A DNA stretch of 64,000 nt from the NCBI RefSeq assembly GCF_023204835.1, contig NZ_CP096270.1:3105528-3169527 (forward strand), read 5' to 3'. The position numbers and the translations under genes were made by a program. The notes below the pieces were generated by a model. It worked only from the letters and a program-made list of their open reading frames with translations, was not told where the DNA came from and made no database searches. Source of the stretch: Salinarchaeum laminariae (lineage in GTDB: Archaea; Halobacteriota; Halobacteria; Halobacteriales; Salinarchaeaceae). Shown here piece by piece: positions 37,556 through 46,227 of the stretch (position 1 is the first letter of the stretch; every line of letters starts with the position of its first letter).

Positions 37556-39765
37556 TGGTCTGTAGGGGAGGTGGTGTCCGTCGGGGCCGCCGGGGTCGCA
37601 GTGGAGTCGTCTGGCGATGCACTGGAGTCCGCCGTCGATCCAGGGGTGCCGGCTCTGGGCGTCTCATCGAGCCGGTCCGGATCGACGGTGAGTCGGACGT
37701 CGATCGCGCTCGCACCGTCGGGACCGGCGACGAGCGGATTCACGTCGAGTTCGAGGATCGCCGGGAACTCCCAGACCAGCTGGGAGAGGCGCTGGAGCGC
37801 CTCGACGACGGCGTCGACGTCGGCCGGCTCGCGGCCGCGGGCGCCCCGAAGCAGCGGTGCGGCCTTGATCTCGTCGACCATCGCACGGGCTTCGCGTTCG
37901 GAAATCGGCCCGACGCGCAGCGAGGTGTCCTCGAGCACCTCGACGAAGATGCCGCCGAGGCCGAACAGCAGCAGTGGCCCGAACTGCGGATCCCGGTTCG
38001 CGCCGATGATCGTCTCCGTCGCATCGTCGAGGTCGACCATCGCCTGGACCTGGACGCCGAGGACGTCCGCGTCGGGCTGGTAGTTGTGCGCTCGCGCGAC
38101 GAGATCCCCGTAGGCGTCACGCACGTCCTCGTCGGCGACGCCGACCCGGACGCCCCCGATGTCGGACTTGTGAAGAATATCCGGGCTGACGATCTTCATT
38201 ACGACGTCGCCCTCGATCGACTCGGCGATCCGCTCGGCGTCCGCCGGCGAATCGACGACCTCGCCAGCGGGCGTCGGGATCCCGTACGCGTCGAGCAGAT
38301 CCATCGCCTCGACGCCCAGACGGTTGTCCGACCGCCCCTCGACGCGCCCGAGAATCTCGCGAGCACGCTCGCGGTCGACGTCCTCGAACGTCTCGGGGTC
38401 GGGGTAGGTGCGCTCGGAGATCTCGCGGTATCGCGAGAGCGCTTCGAGGCTGTCGACGGCGCGAGCGGGATCGAAGTAGTTCGGGATGCCGTGCTCGCGC
38501 AGAGCCGCGGCGCCGCGATCAGCGCTCTCCCCACCCATGAACGCGCCGACGACGGGTTTGTCGTACTCGGCCTGCAGTTCGCCGACGGCGTCGGCGAGCT
38601 CCTCGTAATCGAGGACGGCCGTCGGCGCCGCGAGGACGATCGCGGCCCCGACGCCCGAATCGTTCAGCGCGATATCCAGCGCGCCCCGGAACCGATCGAC
38701 GTCCGCGTCGCCGATCACGTCGACGGGATTGTAGCCGGTCGCCTCCTCCGGCAGGAGTTCGGCGAAGGACTCCAGCGTCTGGTCGGTGAAGGAGGCCAGA
38801 GTGAGCGACGAGTCGCCGACGGCGTCCGTCGCCATCACGCCGGGGCCGCCGGCGTTCGTGACGACCGCCACGTCGTCCTCGGGCAGGGGCGGGAGCCCGG
38901 AGAGCGCTCGCGCGGCGTCGAACAGTTCCTGGACGGTGTCGACCCGGAGCACGCCGGCCTGGTCGAGTCCGGCCTCGTAGGCCGCCTCACTGCCAGCCAT
39001 CGTCCCGGTGTGGGAGGAGGCAGCCTGGGCCCCGGCCTCCGTCCGGCCGGACTTGACGAGCACGATCGGCGTATCGTCGCTCGCCGCTCTGGCTGCCTCG
39101 ATGAACTCCCGGCCGCGGTCGAAGCCCTCGAGGTAGCCGACGATGACGTCGGTGTCGTCGTCCTCGCCCCACGCCCGGACGAAATCCGTCTCGTCGAGGA
39201 CTGCCTTGTTCCCCAGCGAGACGACGTCCTTGAATCCGATCTCCTGCTGGATGGCCCAGTCGAGGACGGCGGTGACGAACGCGCCCGACTGGCTCATAAA
39301 GGAGATCGACCCCGAGAGCGCGTTGTCGGGGCCGAAGGTGGCGTTCATCCCGACTGGGGTACTCATAATTCCGAGGCTGTTCGGCCCGACGACGTTGAGG
39401 TCGTACTCGTCGGCGACGGCCTGGAGCTCCTGCTCGCGCGTGGCACCCTCGCTGCCCGTCTCGCCGAAGCCAGCGGTGATCACCACGACGTTCTGAATTC
39501 CGACCTCCCCCGCGGATCGAACGGTGTCGATCGCGGCGTCGGGCGGAACCACGACGACGGCCAGGTCGACGCGTGGCGCCGACGCGAGGTCGTCGTAGCA
39601 GTCCAGACCGAGCACGGTCCCCCTGTAGGGATTCACGGCGACGATCTCTCCCCCGAAGTCCGCCTGGAGGTTCTCGACGATCGCCCGGCCGACGGAGCCC
39701 TCGCGGTCCGTCGCGCCGACGATGGCGATCGCCGACGGCGCGAACAGTTCCGATAGGCGTCCCAT
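37552..39765 (-). CDS. acd: ADP-forming acetate-CoA ligase, fused alpha-beta subunits
   Basis: A 737-residue enzyme that interconverts acyl-CoA + ADP + Pi with acid + CoA + ATP. The alpha part (~1-460) begins with a CoA-binding Rossmann fold (IAIVGATDREGSVGRA) and carries SHTGTMAGSEAAY, with the His expected to carry phosphate. The ATP-grasp beta part (~475-700) has VVMKIVSPDILHKSDIGGV and LLFGLGGIFVEVL. A ~45-residue Ser/Thr/Asp/Pro tail is unusual and may be a halophilic extension. Its ATG has TATA-like ATTTAAGC ~28-36 bp upstream. The enzyme allows ATP production from acetyl-CoA. Confidence 0.93.
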   Translation of the reverse strand: MGRLSELFAPSAIAIVGATDREGSVGRAIVENLQADFGGEIVAVNPYRGTVLGLDCYDDLASAPRVDLAVVVVPPDAAIDTVRSAGEVGIQNVVVITAGFGETGSEGATREQELQAVADEYDLNVVGPNSLGIMSTPVGMNATFGPDNALSGSISFMSQSGAFVTAVLDWAIQQEIGFKDVVSLGNKAVLDETDFVRAWGEDDDTDVIVGYLEGFDRGREFIEAARAASDDTPIVLVKSGRTEAGAQAASSHTGTMAGSEAAYEAGLDQAGVLRVDTVQELFDAARALSGLPPLPEDDVAVVTNAGGPGVMATDAVGDSSLTLASFTDQTLESFAELLPEEATGYNPVDVIGDADVDRFRGALDIALNDSGVGAAIVLAAPTAVLDYEELADAVGELQAEYDKPVVGAFMGGESADRGAAALREHGIPNYFDPARAVDSLEALSRYREISERTYPDPETFEDVDRERAREILGRVEGRSDNRLGVEAMDLLDAYGIPTPAGEVVDSPADAERIAESIEGDVVMKIVSPDILHKSDIGGVRVGVADEDVRDAYGDLVARAHNYQPDADVLGVQVQAMVDLDDATETIIGANRDPQFGPLLLFGLGGIFVEVLEDTSLRVGPISEREARAMVDEIKAAPLLRGARGREPADVDAVVEALQRLSQLVWEFPAILELDVNPLVAGPDGASAIDVRLTVDPDRLDETPRAGTPGSTADSSASPDDSTATPAAPTDTTSPTDQ

Positions 39766-39872
39766 CAGTGATCGAAACTCGGTCGCGAGAGTGCTTAAAT
39801 GCAGGGTGGAGCCCCACCGCGTGGGAACGGATCCGAGCCGCCGACGCCATCGATCGGTGGGTGCTCGTACTC

Positions 39873-40769
39873 CTACTGGCCGATCCGAAACCGCCGGCCA
39901 AATATGACCGCGATCACGTACAGCCCGATCGCGACGAGCACCATGCTCCCCGAGGCTGCCAGGTCGTTGGTGTAGGAGAACGTGATCCCGGAGACGGTCG
40001 AGAGCTGCGCGATCACGATCGCGATCAGAATCGACGATCGAAACGTGGGTGCGATCTGCCCCGCAGCGGCGACCGGGACGACGAGCATCGCGGCGACGAG
40101 GATGACGCCGAGAACCTGCATCGCACCGACGATCACGAGTGCCGCGAGCACGACCAGCAGGTAGTTCGTCCTGTCCACGTCCATTCGTGCGACCCGAGCG
40201 GCCCGTTCGTCGATCGTGCTGTAGAGGAGCTGCTTGTAGGAGGCCACGACGATACCGACGACCAGCACCGTCAGTCCGGCGAGGACGTAGACGTCGGTCC
40301 AGCTTAACCGAGTCACGCCGCCGAACAGGTACTGGTTGATGCTGACTGCGATGCCGCCACTGAGACTCACCAGCACAGTCCCGATCGCGAATCCGCCCGA
40401 GAGCACGATCGCCATCGAGACGTCGTTGTACACGTCAGCGTAATCGGCCATCGCCTGAATGAGCACCGCAGCAAGCGCTGCGACGACGAGCGCAGTCAGG
40501 AAGGGGAGGAACTCCTGGGAGTATCCGAGCGCCGACCGCGCGAAGAGCCCCGCAGCCACGCCGGCGAAGGCGACGTGGGCGAGCGTGTCGCCGATGAACG
40601 CCATCCGGCGGTGGACGAGGAACGATCCAACGAGCGGCGCGAGGATTCCAACGAGTAGACCGGCGAGCAGCGCACGCTGCATGAACTCGAAGCCGAGCAT
40701 CTCCCGATAGACGCCGAGCACTGCCGGCGTCGCGGCGTCGACCACTACGGCCTGGAGCAGTCCGGTCAT
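39873..40769 (-). CDS. znuB: Zinc/manganese-type ABC transporter permease
   Basis: A 298-residue inner-membrane permease of the ABC-3 family with about eight or nine helices. Marks are FLVHRRMAFIGDTLAHVAFAGVAAG (~52-75) and the later KQLLYSTIDERAARVARMDV cytoplasmic loop that contacts the ATPase. It is the last gene of a three-gene operon with overlapping starts and stops (4 bp with the ATPase gene), so equal expression is likely. The metal is probably Zn or Mn, judged from the His-rich binding protein. Confidence 0.9.
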   Translation of the reverse strand: MTGLLQAVVVDAATPAVLGVYREMLGFEFMQRALLAGLLVGILAPLVGSFLVHRRMAFIGDTLAHVAFAGVAAGLFARSALGYSQEFLPFLTALVVAALAAVLIQAMADYADVYNDVSMAIVLSGGFAIGTVLVSLSGGIAVSINQYLFGGVTRLSWTDVYVLAGLTVLVVGIVVASYKQLLYSTIDERAARVARMDVDRTNYLLVVLAALVIVGAMQVLGVILVAAMLVVPVAAAGQIAPTFRSSILIAIVIAQLSTVSGITFSYTNDLAASGSMVLVAIGLYVIAVIFGRRFRIGQ

Positions 40770-41515
40770 GCGTGATCGGGGCAGTGGTCGTGGTGGACGA
40801 CCTGCTGGGCGGTGCCATAAGCGTCAGCGAGGACGTCGGCGCCGAAGCCGCTGGGATCGCCGTGGTAGTGTATCGTGCAGTTCACACACGCGACGGTGTC
40901 GGCGTGCTCGGTGACGACCCCGATGTCGTGCTCGATGAGGAGGATCGCGACGCCGTCCGCGGAGAGGCCGTTCAACAGGCTGTAGAACTCCTCGCGCGAC
41001 TCGGCGTCGACGCCGACCGTCGGCTCGTCGAGTGCGAGGAGGTCCGCCTCTCCCGCCAGGGCGCGGGCGATGAACGCTCGCTGGCGTTGCCCACCGGAGA
41101 GCGACTGAATCCGCCGGTCCGCGAGCTCCGCCACGCCCGTGGTCTCCATCGCACGGTCGACGGCCTCGTGGTCCGCCGGACCGAATCGCCCGAAGCCTGC
41201 GTGGGGAAAGCGCCCGAGCCGAACGATCTCCTCGACGGTGATCGGCACCGAGCGGTCGTTGCTGGCAACGCCCTGCCCAACGAACCCGATTCTGTGGCCG
41301 TCGTCGAACGCGTGAGCGGGCTCGCCGAACAAGGTCGCCGTGCCGCTGTCGGGGCGACGCAGCCCGAGCGCGATCGAGAGCAAGGTGCTCTTGCCGGAGC
41401 CGTTCGGGCCGACGAGACCGAGAAACTCGCCGTCGTCGAGGGTCAGGGAGACGTTTTCGAGGACGTCGACCTCGGTGTAGCCGAAAGTGACGTTCGCGAC
41501 GTCGAGTACCGTCAT
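40766..41515 (-). CDS. znuC: Zinc/manganese-type ABC transporter ATP-binding protein
   Basis: A 249-residue ATPase that powers the permease. Walker A is GPNGSGKST (~36-44), the Q-loop region FVGQGVAS, the signature SLSGGQRQRAF (~139-149), Walker B LLALDEPTVGVD and the switch His LLIEHDIG. The ATG at 41515 overlaps the znuA stop by 4 bp; the longer frame upstream runs antisense-free but adds no domain. The C-terminus is His/Cys-containing (CVNCTIHYHG ... VVHHDHCPDHA), possibly metal sensing. Confidence 0.92.
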   Translation of the reverse strand: MTVLDVANVTFGYTEVDVLENVSLTLDDGEFLGLVGPNGSGKSTLLSIALGLRRPDSGTATLFGEPAHAFDDGHRIGFVGQGVASNDRSVPITVEEIVRLGRFPHAGFGRFGPADHEAVDRAMETTGVAELADRRIQSLSGGQRQRAFIARALAGEADLLALDEPTVGVDAESREEFYSLLNGLSADGVAILLIEHDIGVVTEHADTVACVNCTIHYHGDPSGFGADVLADAYGTAQQVVHHDHCPDHA

Positions 41516-42561
41516 TGCCCACCGAGTGCAGTTCTGAGTGTGGGAAGATTGACCTCCCGCATGAGCTCGAGATAGCCAACCTCCTCCGTCGCCCACTCGT
41601 CGGTGACGCCGGAAATTGCCGTGACGTCGAGCACCGCTTCCGCCGAGGTGTCGGCAACGAGCTGCTCCGCGTGCTCGCGGGGTTCCAGCACCGGGTGCAG
41701 GACGTGCTCGATGTCGTGTTCCTGAATGAGATCCTCGGCCTCCCGGCGTGCGGCGGCGCTAACGCCCTCGTCGGGCGAGATCCCAGTCATTGCGTGGACG
41801 TCGAACCCGTAGGTCGACCCGAGGTAGCCGAAGGCGTTGTGTCCGGCGACGAGGACGGCCTCGCGCTGCGTGTCCGCGAGGGCGTTCTCGAACTCGTGGT
41901 GTAGCTCGTCGAGCTCCGCGAGGTAGGACTCCGTCCGGTCGTGATACTCGTCTTCGTTGTCGGGGTCGACTGCGACGTACCCGTCGCGGATGGTCTCGAC
42001 AGCGTGCTTCGTCCTGCGCGGATCGAGCCAGAAGTGTGGGTCCATCTCACCGTGGTCGTGGTCCGTCTCCCCCTCCTGGTCGTGGCCCTCTCCTCCCTCG
42101 TGATCGTCTCCCGCATCGGATCCGTGGCTGTGTCCGTCGTGGTCGCTACTCTCTTCGTGATCGTGGGCAGTCTCGTGGTCTCCGAAGGGAATCAGTTCGA
42201 TACCCTCGCGGGCGGCGACGGGCTGAACGTCCTCGCCGTCGGACTCGATCGTGTCGACCACGTCGTCGGCCCAGGGCTGGAACCCCTCCGCCATGTAAAC
42301 GAACAGGTCGGCACCGTAGATATCGCTCTGCTGTCCAGCGGTGGGACCGTCCCAGCCGTGACCGTGCTGCCCGAATGGGACCACGCTGTCGACGTCGGCA
42401 CTGTCGCCCTCGACCTGCCGAGCAAGGTCGTACAGCAGGTAGAAGGACGTTTGCGTGCCTGCGTTGCTGGACGAACCCAGACCGAGGTCGACGCATCCAG
42501 CGACGGCGCCCGTCGCAATCGTGCCGGTGATACCGAGGAGCTGTCGTCTCGTGGGCTGCAT
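41512..42561 (-). CDS. znuA: Zinc/manganese-type ABC transporter substrate-binding lipoprotein
   Basis: A 349-residue exported metal-binding protein of cluster A-I. It starts MQPTRRQLLGITGTIATGAVAGC, a Tat motif and a lipobox, so it is lipid-anchored outside. Metal ligands typical of the family are visible: GQHGHGWD, MDPHFWLDP and AGHNAFGYLGSTYGF. Between them a ~50-residue loop (~130-178) is extremely rich in His, Asp and Glu, the hallmark of zinc binders. First gene of the znuACB-like operon. A strong dyad covers its promoter. Confidence 0.93.
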   Translation of the reverse strand: MQPTRRQLLGITGTIATGAVAGCVDLGLGSSSNAGTQTSFYLLYDLARQVEGDSADVDSVVPFGQHGHGWDGPTAGQQSDIYGADLFVYMAEGFQPWADDVVDTIESDGEDVQPVAAREGIELIPFGDHETAHDHEESSDHDGHSHGSDAGDDHEGGEGHDQEGETDHDHGEMDPHFWLDPRRTKHAVETIRDGYVAVDPDNEDEYHDRTESYLAELDELHHEFENALADTQREAVLVAGHNAFGYLGSTYGFDVHAMTGISPDEGVSAAARREAEDLIQEHDIEHVLHPVLEPREHAEQLVADTSAEAVLDVTAISGVTDEWATEEVGYLELMREVNLPTLRTALGGQ

Positions 42562-42593
42562 AGACGGTGATCGGTGTCGGGCCCACAAGAAAG

Positions 42594-42621
42594 TTATTAT
42601 TCTGTAGACCCAGATTAATAA
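42594..42621 (-). promoter_or_regulatory. 28-bp dyad operator over the metal-importer promoter
   Basis: Arms TTATTATTCTG (42594-42604) and CAGATTAATAA (42611-42621) are inverted repeats matching at 9 of 11 positions with a 6-bp spacer. The site overlaps both candidate TATA elements for znuA (ATG 42561). It has the size and AT-richness of DtxR/MntR- or Fur/Zur-type operators, so metal-dependent repression is likely by analogy. Confidence 0.65.
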
Positions 42622-42754
42622 TCCCTGCCAACAGAGTGGTAGACGATATTAAACGCGCCCTCTACCGCCAGCAACAGATCGAGAGCAGATACTGCTGACA
42701 GGCGAGCTGGTCACCGTTGCTATCGAAACTATCCGTGAGATCAGGCCCGCGTCT

Positions 42755-42850
42755 GAGTGGGCGAACGGAGAAGAAACAGGAAAGGAAGCAGGAGAGGAGA
42801 CAGGAGAAGAAACGGAAGGAATTCGACGGCGAGAAGGGCAGAAACGAGGA
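42755..42850. repeat. Polypurine tract downstream of the DUF420 gene
   Basis: About 95 bp in the 306-bp gap before DUF420 in which the plus strand is mainly A and G, with [24 protein letters not shown] runs. No gene is supported; the minus-strand frame reads as a Phe/Leu/Ser string that follows from the base composition. A second, longer tract lies near 50150. Confidence 0.7.
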
Positions 42851-42867
42851 TGCCCGACGGAATCGCC

Positions 42868-43479
42868 TCAGACCGGCGTGAACTCGTAGCTGTAGACGTG
42901 GTTGAGGATGAGATAGGTCACCACGCCCAGCACGAGGCTGAGGATCCACGACGCCGCGGCGATCCGGCCGATCCGGGGGTGCAGCGACTCCCGAAGCTCC
43001 GCGGGCGTATGAGAGATGCCCAACAGAAAGGCGTACACGACGACCGGCATCGCGACTGCGGAGAGAATGATGTGGATCGCAAGCATGACGAAGTAGCCCA
43101 GCGCGATCGGATCTGGGACGGACTCGACGAGGCGTTTCTCGCCACCGCCCCCGACTTTCGGGAGGTAGAGCAGCAAGAAGAGGAGGATGAGCCCGAACGC
43201 CGCGGTCATCGATTTCGCGTGGGCGTCGATCTTGCCCTGCTTGACGTAGCGCCAGCCCGCGATCAGGCAGACGGTCGCCGCGAGATTGACGACGGCGATC
43301 GCGTGCCCGAGCAGATCGACGCCGTTCCGTCCGATGTTCGGGTAGACCGGAAACAGCCCCTCGAAGGTCCCGATCACTGCGACGTACCCGACGACGGTCA
43401 GCACGGCAGTCACCGCCGCAACGTTGTCCTTGAGCCACGACGGACCGTCGCCCAGCATCGGCGTCGACGATTCGGCCAT
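42868..43479 (-). CDS. DUF420 family membrane protein
   Basis: A 203-residue membrane protein with about five helices. It opens MAESSTPMLGDGPSWLKDNVAAVTAVLTVVGYVAV and contains conserved charged or His positions between helices (GKIDAHAKSMTAAF and LAIHIILSAVAMPVV), as in DUF420. The family often neighbours haem-copper oxidase assembly genes, but none is here, so the role is unknown. ATG 43479 fits the family start; the longer frame is not membrane-like. Confidence 0.85.
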   Translation of the reverse strand: MAESSTPMLGDGPSWLKDNVAAVTAVLTVVGYVAVIGTFEGLFPVYPNIGRNGVDLLGHAIAVVNLAATVCLIAGWRYVKQGKIDAHAKSMTAAFGLILLFLLLYLPKVGGGGEKRLVESVPDPIALGYFVMLAIHIILSAVAMPVVVYAFLLGISHTPAELRESLHPRIGRIAAASWILSLVLGVVTYLILNHVYSYEFTPV

Positions 43480-43700
43480 TGGCGATAGATTGGGTGCCGC
43501 ACAGTTGGCCGTTCCGCTTCGCGGAAACGGGACCCCCACAGCCACGGGGAACGATCGGCGAGAGATCGGAGACAGTTGGGCGACAAATCGGCGACGCACG
43601 CGATCGAATGGACGAAGCTGGCCGCCGATGCACCCCTCCGACCACGATCCATCATGGAAATCCCCGTTAAAGTGAAACGCGAGCCCCACGAAATCGGGGT

Positions 43701-44120
43701 ATGAGCGTCGAGGGGGAGCAACGGACGATTCGCTGTCTCGTCGCGAAAGTGGGTCTCGACGGCCACGATCGTGGCGCGCACGTCATCGCGCGAGCATTCC
43801 GCGACGCCGGCTTCGAGGTCATCTACTCGGGTCTGCACAACGCCCCGGACGAGATCGTTCAGGCGGCGGTCCAGGAGGACGTCGACGTCCTCGGCATCTC
43901 GATTCTCTCGGGCGCGCACGGCACGCTCGTTCCGAAGGTCATCGAGGGGCTCGAGGAGTACGGCGCGATGGACGACACGCTGCTCATCGTCGGCGGCGTG
44001 ATTCCCGATGACGACAAGGCGGAGCTCGAGGAGCTCGGCGTCGCCGAGGTGTTCGGCCCCGGGACGGAGCTGGAGACCACGATCGAGTTCGTACGCGAGA
44101 ACGTCCGAGATCGACGATGA
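43701..44120 (+). CDS. mcmA2: Methylmalonyl-CoA mutase B12-binding subunit
   Basis: A 139-residue stand-alone cobalamin-binding subunit. It contains KVGLDGHDRGAHVIARAF, the DxHxxG motif whose His coordinates cobalt, then GISILSGAHGTLV and VGGVIPDDD. It must pair with a catalytic large subunit encoded elsewhere to isomerise methylmalonyl-CoA and succinyl-CoA. The GTPase chaperone MeaB follows 13 bp after the stop, a normal pairing. A TATA-like GTTAAAG ~30 bp upstream suggests a leaderless mRNA. Confidence 0.95.
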   Translation: MSVEGEQRTIRCLVAKVGLDGHDRGAHVIARAFRDAGFEVIYSGLHNAPDEIVQAAVQEDVDVLGISILSGAHGTLVPKVIEGLEEYGAMDDTLLIVGGVIPDDDKAELEELGVAEVFGPGTELETTIEFVRENVRDRR

Positions 44121-44133
44121 CCGGGGACGGACG

Positions 44134-45279
44134 ATGACCGAGAAGTCAGCTGGTGAGGTCGAGCCGGGTCGCGAACCGCCGGGGTCCACAGTTGCCACAG
44201 CGGAGCCGGAGTTCGACGTGGACGCGCTCGTCGAGAATCTCCTCGCAGGCGAGCATCGTGCGCTCGCGCGGGCGATCACCTACATCGAGGATCGCACGCC
44301 GGGCTATCGCCAGCTCGTCGGGGAGCTTCACGAACATACCGGCGACGCGAGCGTCGTCGGGATCACCGGCAGCCCCGGCACCGGGAAATCAACCCTCGTC
44401 GACAAGCTCGCACTCGAGTACCGCGATCGCGGCGAGACCGTCGGCGTGATCGCCGTCGACCCGGCGTCGCCCTTTACTGGCGGCGCAGTGCTCGGCGACC
44501 GAATCCGAATGGGCTCGACGGTCGGCGACATGGACGTGTTCGTACGGTCGATGTCGGCACGGGGCGCACTCGGCGGGTTGGCCGCCGCCACCGCCGATGC
44601 CGTTCGAGCACTGGACGCCTTCGGCAAGGACCGGATCATCATCGAGACCGTTGGTGCTGGCCAGAACGAGATCGACGTGGTGCGGACCGCCGACACCGTC
44701 GCGGTGCTGGTCCAGCCCGGCGCTGGCGACGACGTGCAGATGCTCAAGGCCGGAATCCTCGAGATCGCGGACTGTTTCGTCGTCAACAAGGCCGATCTCG
44801 ACGGCGCGAACCGGACCGTCCAGGAGCTGACCGAGATGCTCCAGCTCGAACGGGACGTCGATCCGATCGTCCGGACGGGTCACCACGGCGCCGATGAGGT
44901 CGAAGACTCGCAGTCCGACACCGAGGAGAGCCACGACGAATCAGCGGACGCCGATCCCGAGGAGTGGCGCACGCCCGTCGTCGAGACCGTCGCGACCCAC
45001 GGCGAGGGCGTCGACGCCGTGATCGAGGCGTTCGACGACCACCGCACGTATCTCGCCGACAGCGGGGCACTCGAAGACCGCGCACGATCGCGTTACGCCG
45101 AGGAGATACGGACGCTCCTCCGGGAGGACCTCGGCACGCTGCTCGAAGCGGAGATCGAGGACCGCGGCGGCATCGAGGGGCTCGCTGCGGACGTTCACCG
45201 CCGGGAGACGAATCCCTACGCGGTCGCGGACGAGCTGCTCGATCCGATCCGGGACTGCGTTGCCGACAATCGGGACTGA
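44134..45279 (+). CDS. meaB: Methylmalonyl-CoA mutase-associated GTPase MeaB
   Basis: A 381-residue G3E-type GTPase that protects and loads the B12 mutase. Motifs are GITGSPGTGKSTLVDKL (Walker A, ~72-88), GVIAVDPASPFTGGAVLGDRIRM, ETVGAGQNEID and FVVNKADLDGANR (base recognition). An acidic insert of ~30 residues (DEVEDSQSDTEESHDESADAD) sits near residue 260 and is absent from bacterial MeaB. In an operon with mcmA2. ATG at 44134 is preferred. Confidence 0.94.
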   Translation: MTEKSAGEVEPGREPPGSTVATAEPEFDVDALVENLLAGEHRALARAITYIEDRTPGYRQLVGELHEHTGDASVVGITGSPGTGKSTLVDKLALEYRDRGETVGVIAVDPASPFTGGAVLGDRIRMGSTVGDMDVFVRSMSARGALGGLAAATADAVRALDAFGKDRIIIETVGAGQNEIDVVRTADTVAVLVQPGAGDDVQMLKAGILEIADCFVVNKADLDGANRTVQELTEMLQLERDVDPIVRTGHHGADEVEDSQSDTEESHDESADADPEEWRTPVVETVATHGEGVDAVIEAFDDHRTYLADSGALEDRARSRYAEEIRTLLREDLGTLLEAEIEDRGGIEGLAADVHRRETNPYAVADELLDPIRDCVADNRD

Positions 45280-45314
45280 CGGGGCGACGTTTTTCGAAGG
45301 ATCAGGACGCCGAG

Positions 45315-46151
45315 CTACTGCTCCGGCGGGTAGGCCGCCGCGAGCCCGTCTAGGGCCTCGTGGTGCTCCGTGGTGTGGGGCGCCGTCAGCGGCGAGACGC
45401 TCACCGCACCGTCGAGGACGGCGTGGCGATCGGTTCCGGGTGACTCCTCGAGATCACCCTCGGCCATCAGCTCCCAGATCCGATCGTGGAGGCGGAGCTG
45501 GTCGCCGTCGCGGATCGCGTCCATCTCGTAGCGATGCGAAGGCGAGGTGATCCGCATCGGTGCCGGGGCTGTAGCCGGCTGTTGCACGTCGACCGATTCG
45601 GTCGCGGCGAGGTGGCCGTTGGGAACGGGCGCGTTGACGTTGAGATAGTCGGCGTGGTCGAAGACGCCGGCGTCGAGCGCGTGTTCGACCAGAAAGCACG
45701 TCGCACGGACGGCCTCGCGGAAGTCCCGCTCCTCGACCTCCGCGTCCTCGAAGGCGACGTCGTCGACGGGGACGTACAGCGAGGAGGCGATCGACGGCAC
45801 GCCGTGGAAGGCGGCCTCGACGGCAGCGCTGACGGTGCCGGAGCGACCGAGCACGTAGCCGCCGAGATTCGCGCCGCGGTTGCAGCCAGCGACGACGAGG
45901 TCGGGATCGGGACAGAACTCCTGTAGGCCGGCGATCACGCAGTCAGCCGGGGTACCCGTGAGTGCGATACCGCCATTTCGTTTCTCTATGACGACGTCGG
46001 TAGAGGTCTGCCTGCCGACCTTGCTCTGGTCGGTCGCGGGCGCGACCACCGTCACGTCGGCGACCGTCGAGAGGCCGGCGTCGAGCGCCGCCAGCCCGGG
46101 AGCGTCGATCCCGTCGTCGTTCGTGAGGAGGATCTCGGGCTGCTCGTCCAT
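45315..46151 (-). CDS. surE: 5'/3'-nucleotidase SurE
   Basis: A 278-residue metal-dependent phosphatase acting on nucleoside monophosphates. The N-terminus MDEQPEILLTNDDGIDAPGLAAL holds the metal-binding DD; then VVAPATDQSKVGRQTS, ALTGTPADCVIAGL, DLVVAGCNRGANLGG and SGTVSAAVEAAFHGVPSIA complete the family pattern. Standard length. ATG at 46151 starts exactly at the strand; a long upstream frame is antisense to the permease gene. Divergent from that gene with a ~76-bp gap. Confidence 0.93.
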   Translation of the reverse strand: MDEQPEILLTNDDGIDAPGLAALDAGLSTVADVTVVAPATDQSKVGRQTSTDVVIEKRNGGIALTGTPADCVIAGLQEFCPDPDLVVAGCNRGANLGGYVLGRSGTVSAAVEAAFHGVPSIASSLYVPVDDVAFEDAEVEERDFREAVRATCFLVEHALDAGVFDHADYLNVNAPVPNGHLAATESVDVQQPATAPAPMRITSPSHRYEMDAIRDGDQLRLHDRIWELMAEGDLEESPGTDRHAVLDGAVSVSPLTAPHTTEHHEALDGLAAAYPPEQ

Positions 46152-46227
46152 GGTCGCACCAGTGACCGGGGAGCGAAAAGGACTCCGGAGGCCAACACTC
46201 AAGCGGCACCCCTCCATCGGCCACTCC

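Noticed and set aside
37555..39756. 733-residue open frame on the plus strand opposite acd
   Set aside because: Antisense frame produced by strong third-position GC; acd motifs are intact on the minus strand.
43701..45279. Complete methylmalonyl-CoA mutase operon
   Set aside because: Only the B12 subunit and MeaB are here; no catalytic large subunit or epimerase frame exists next to them.
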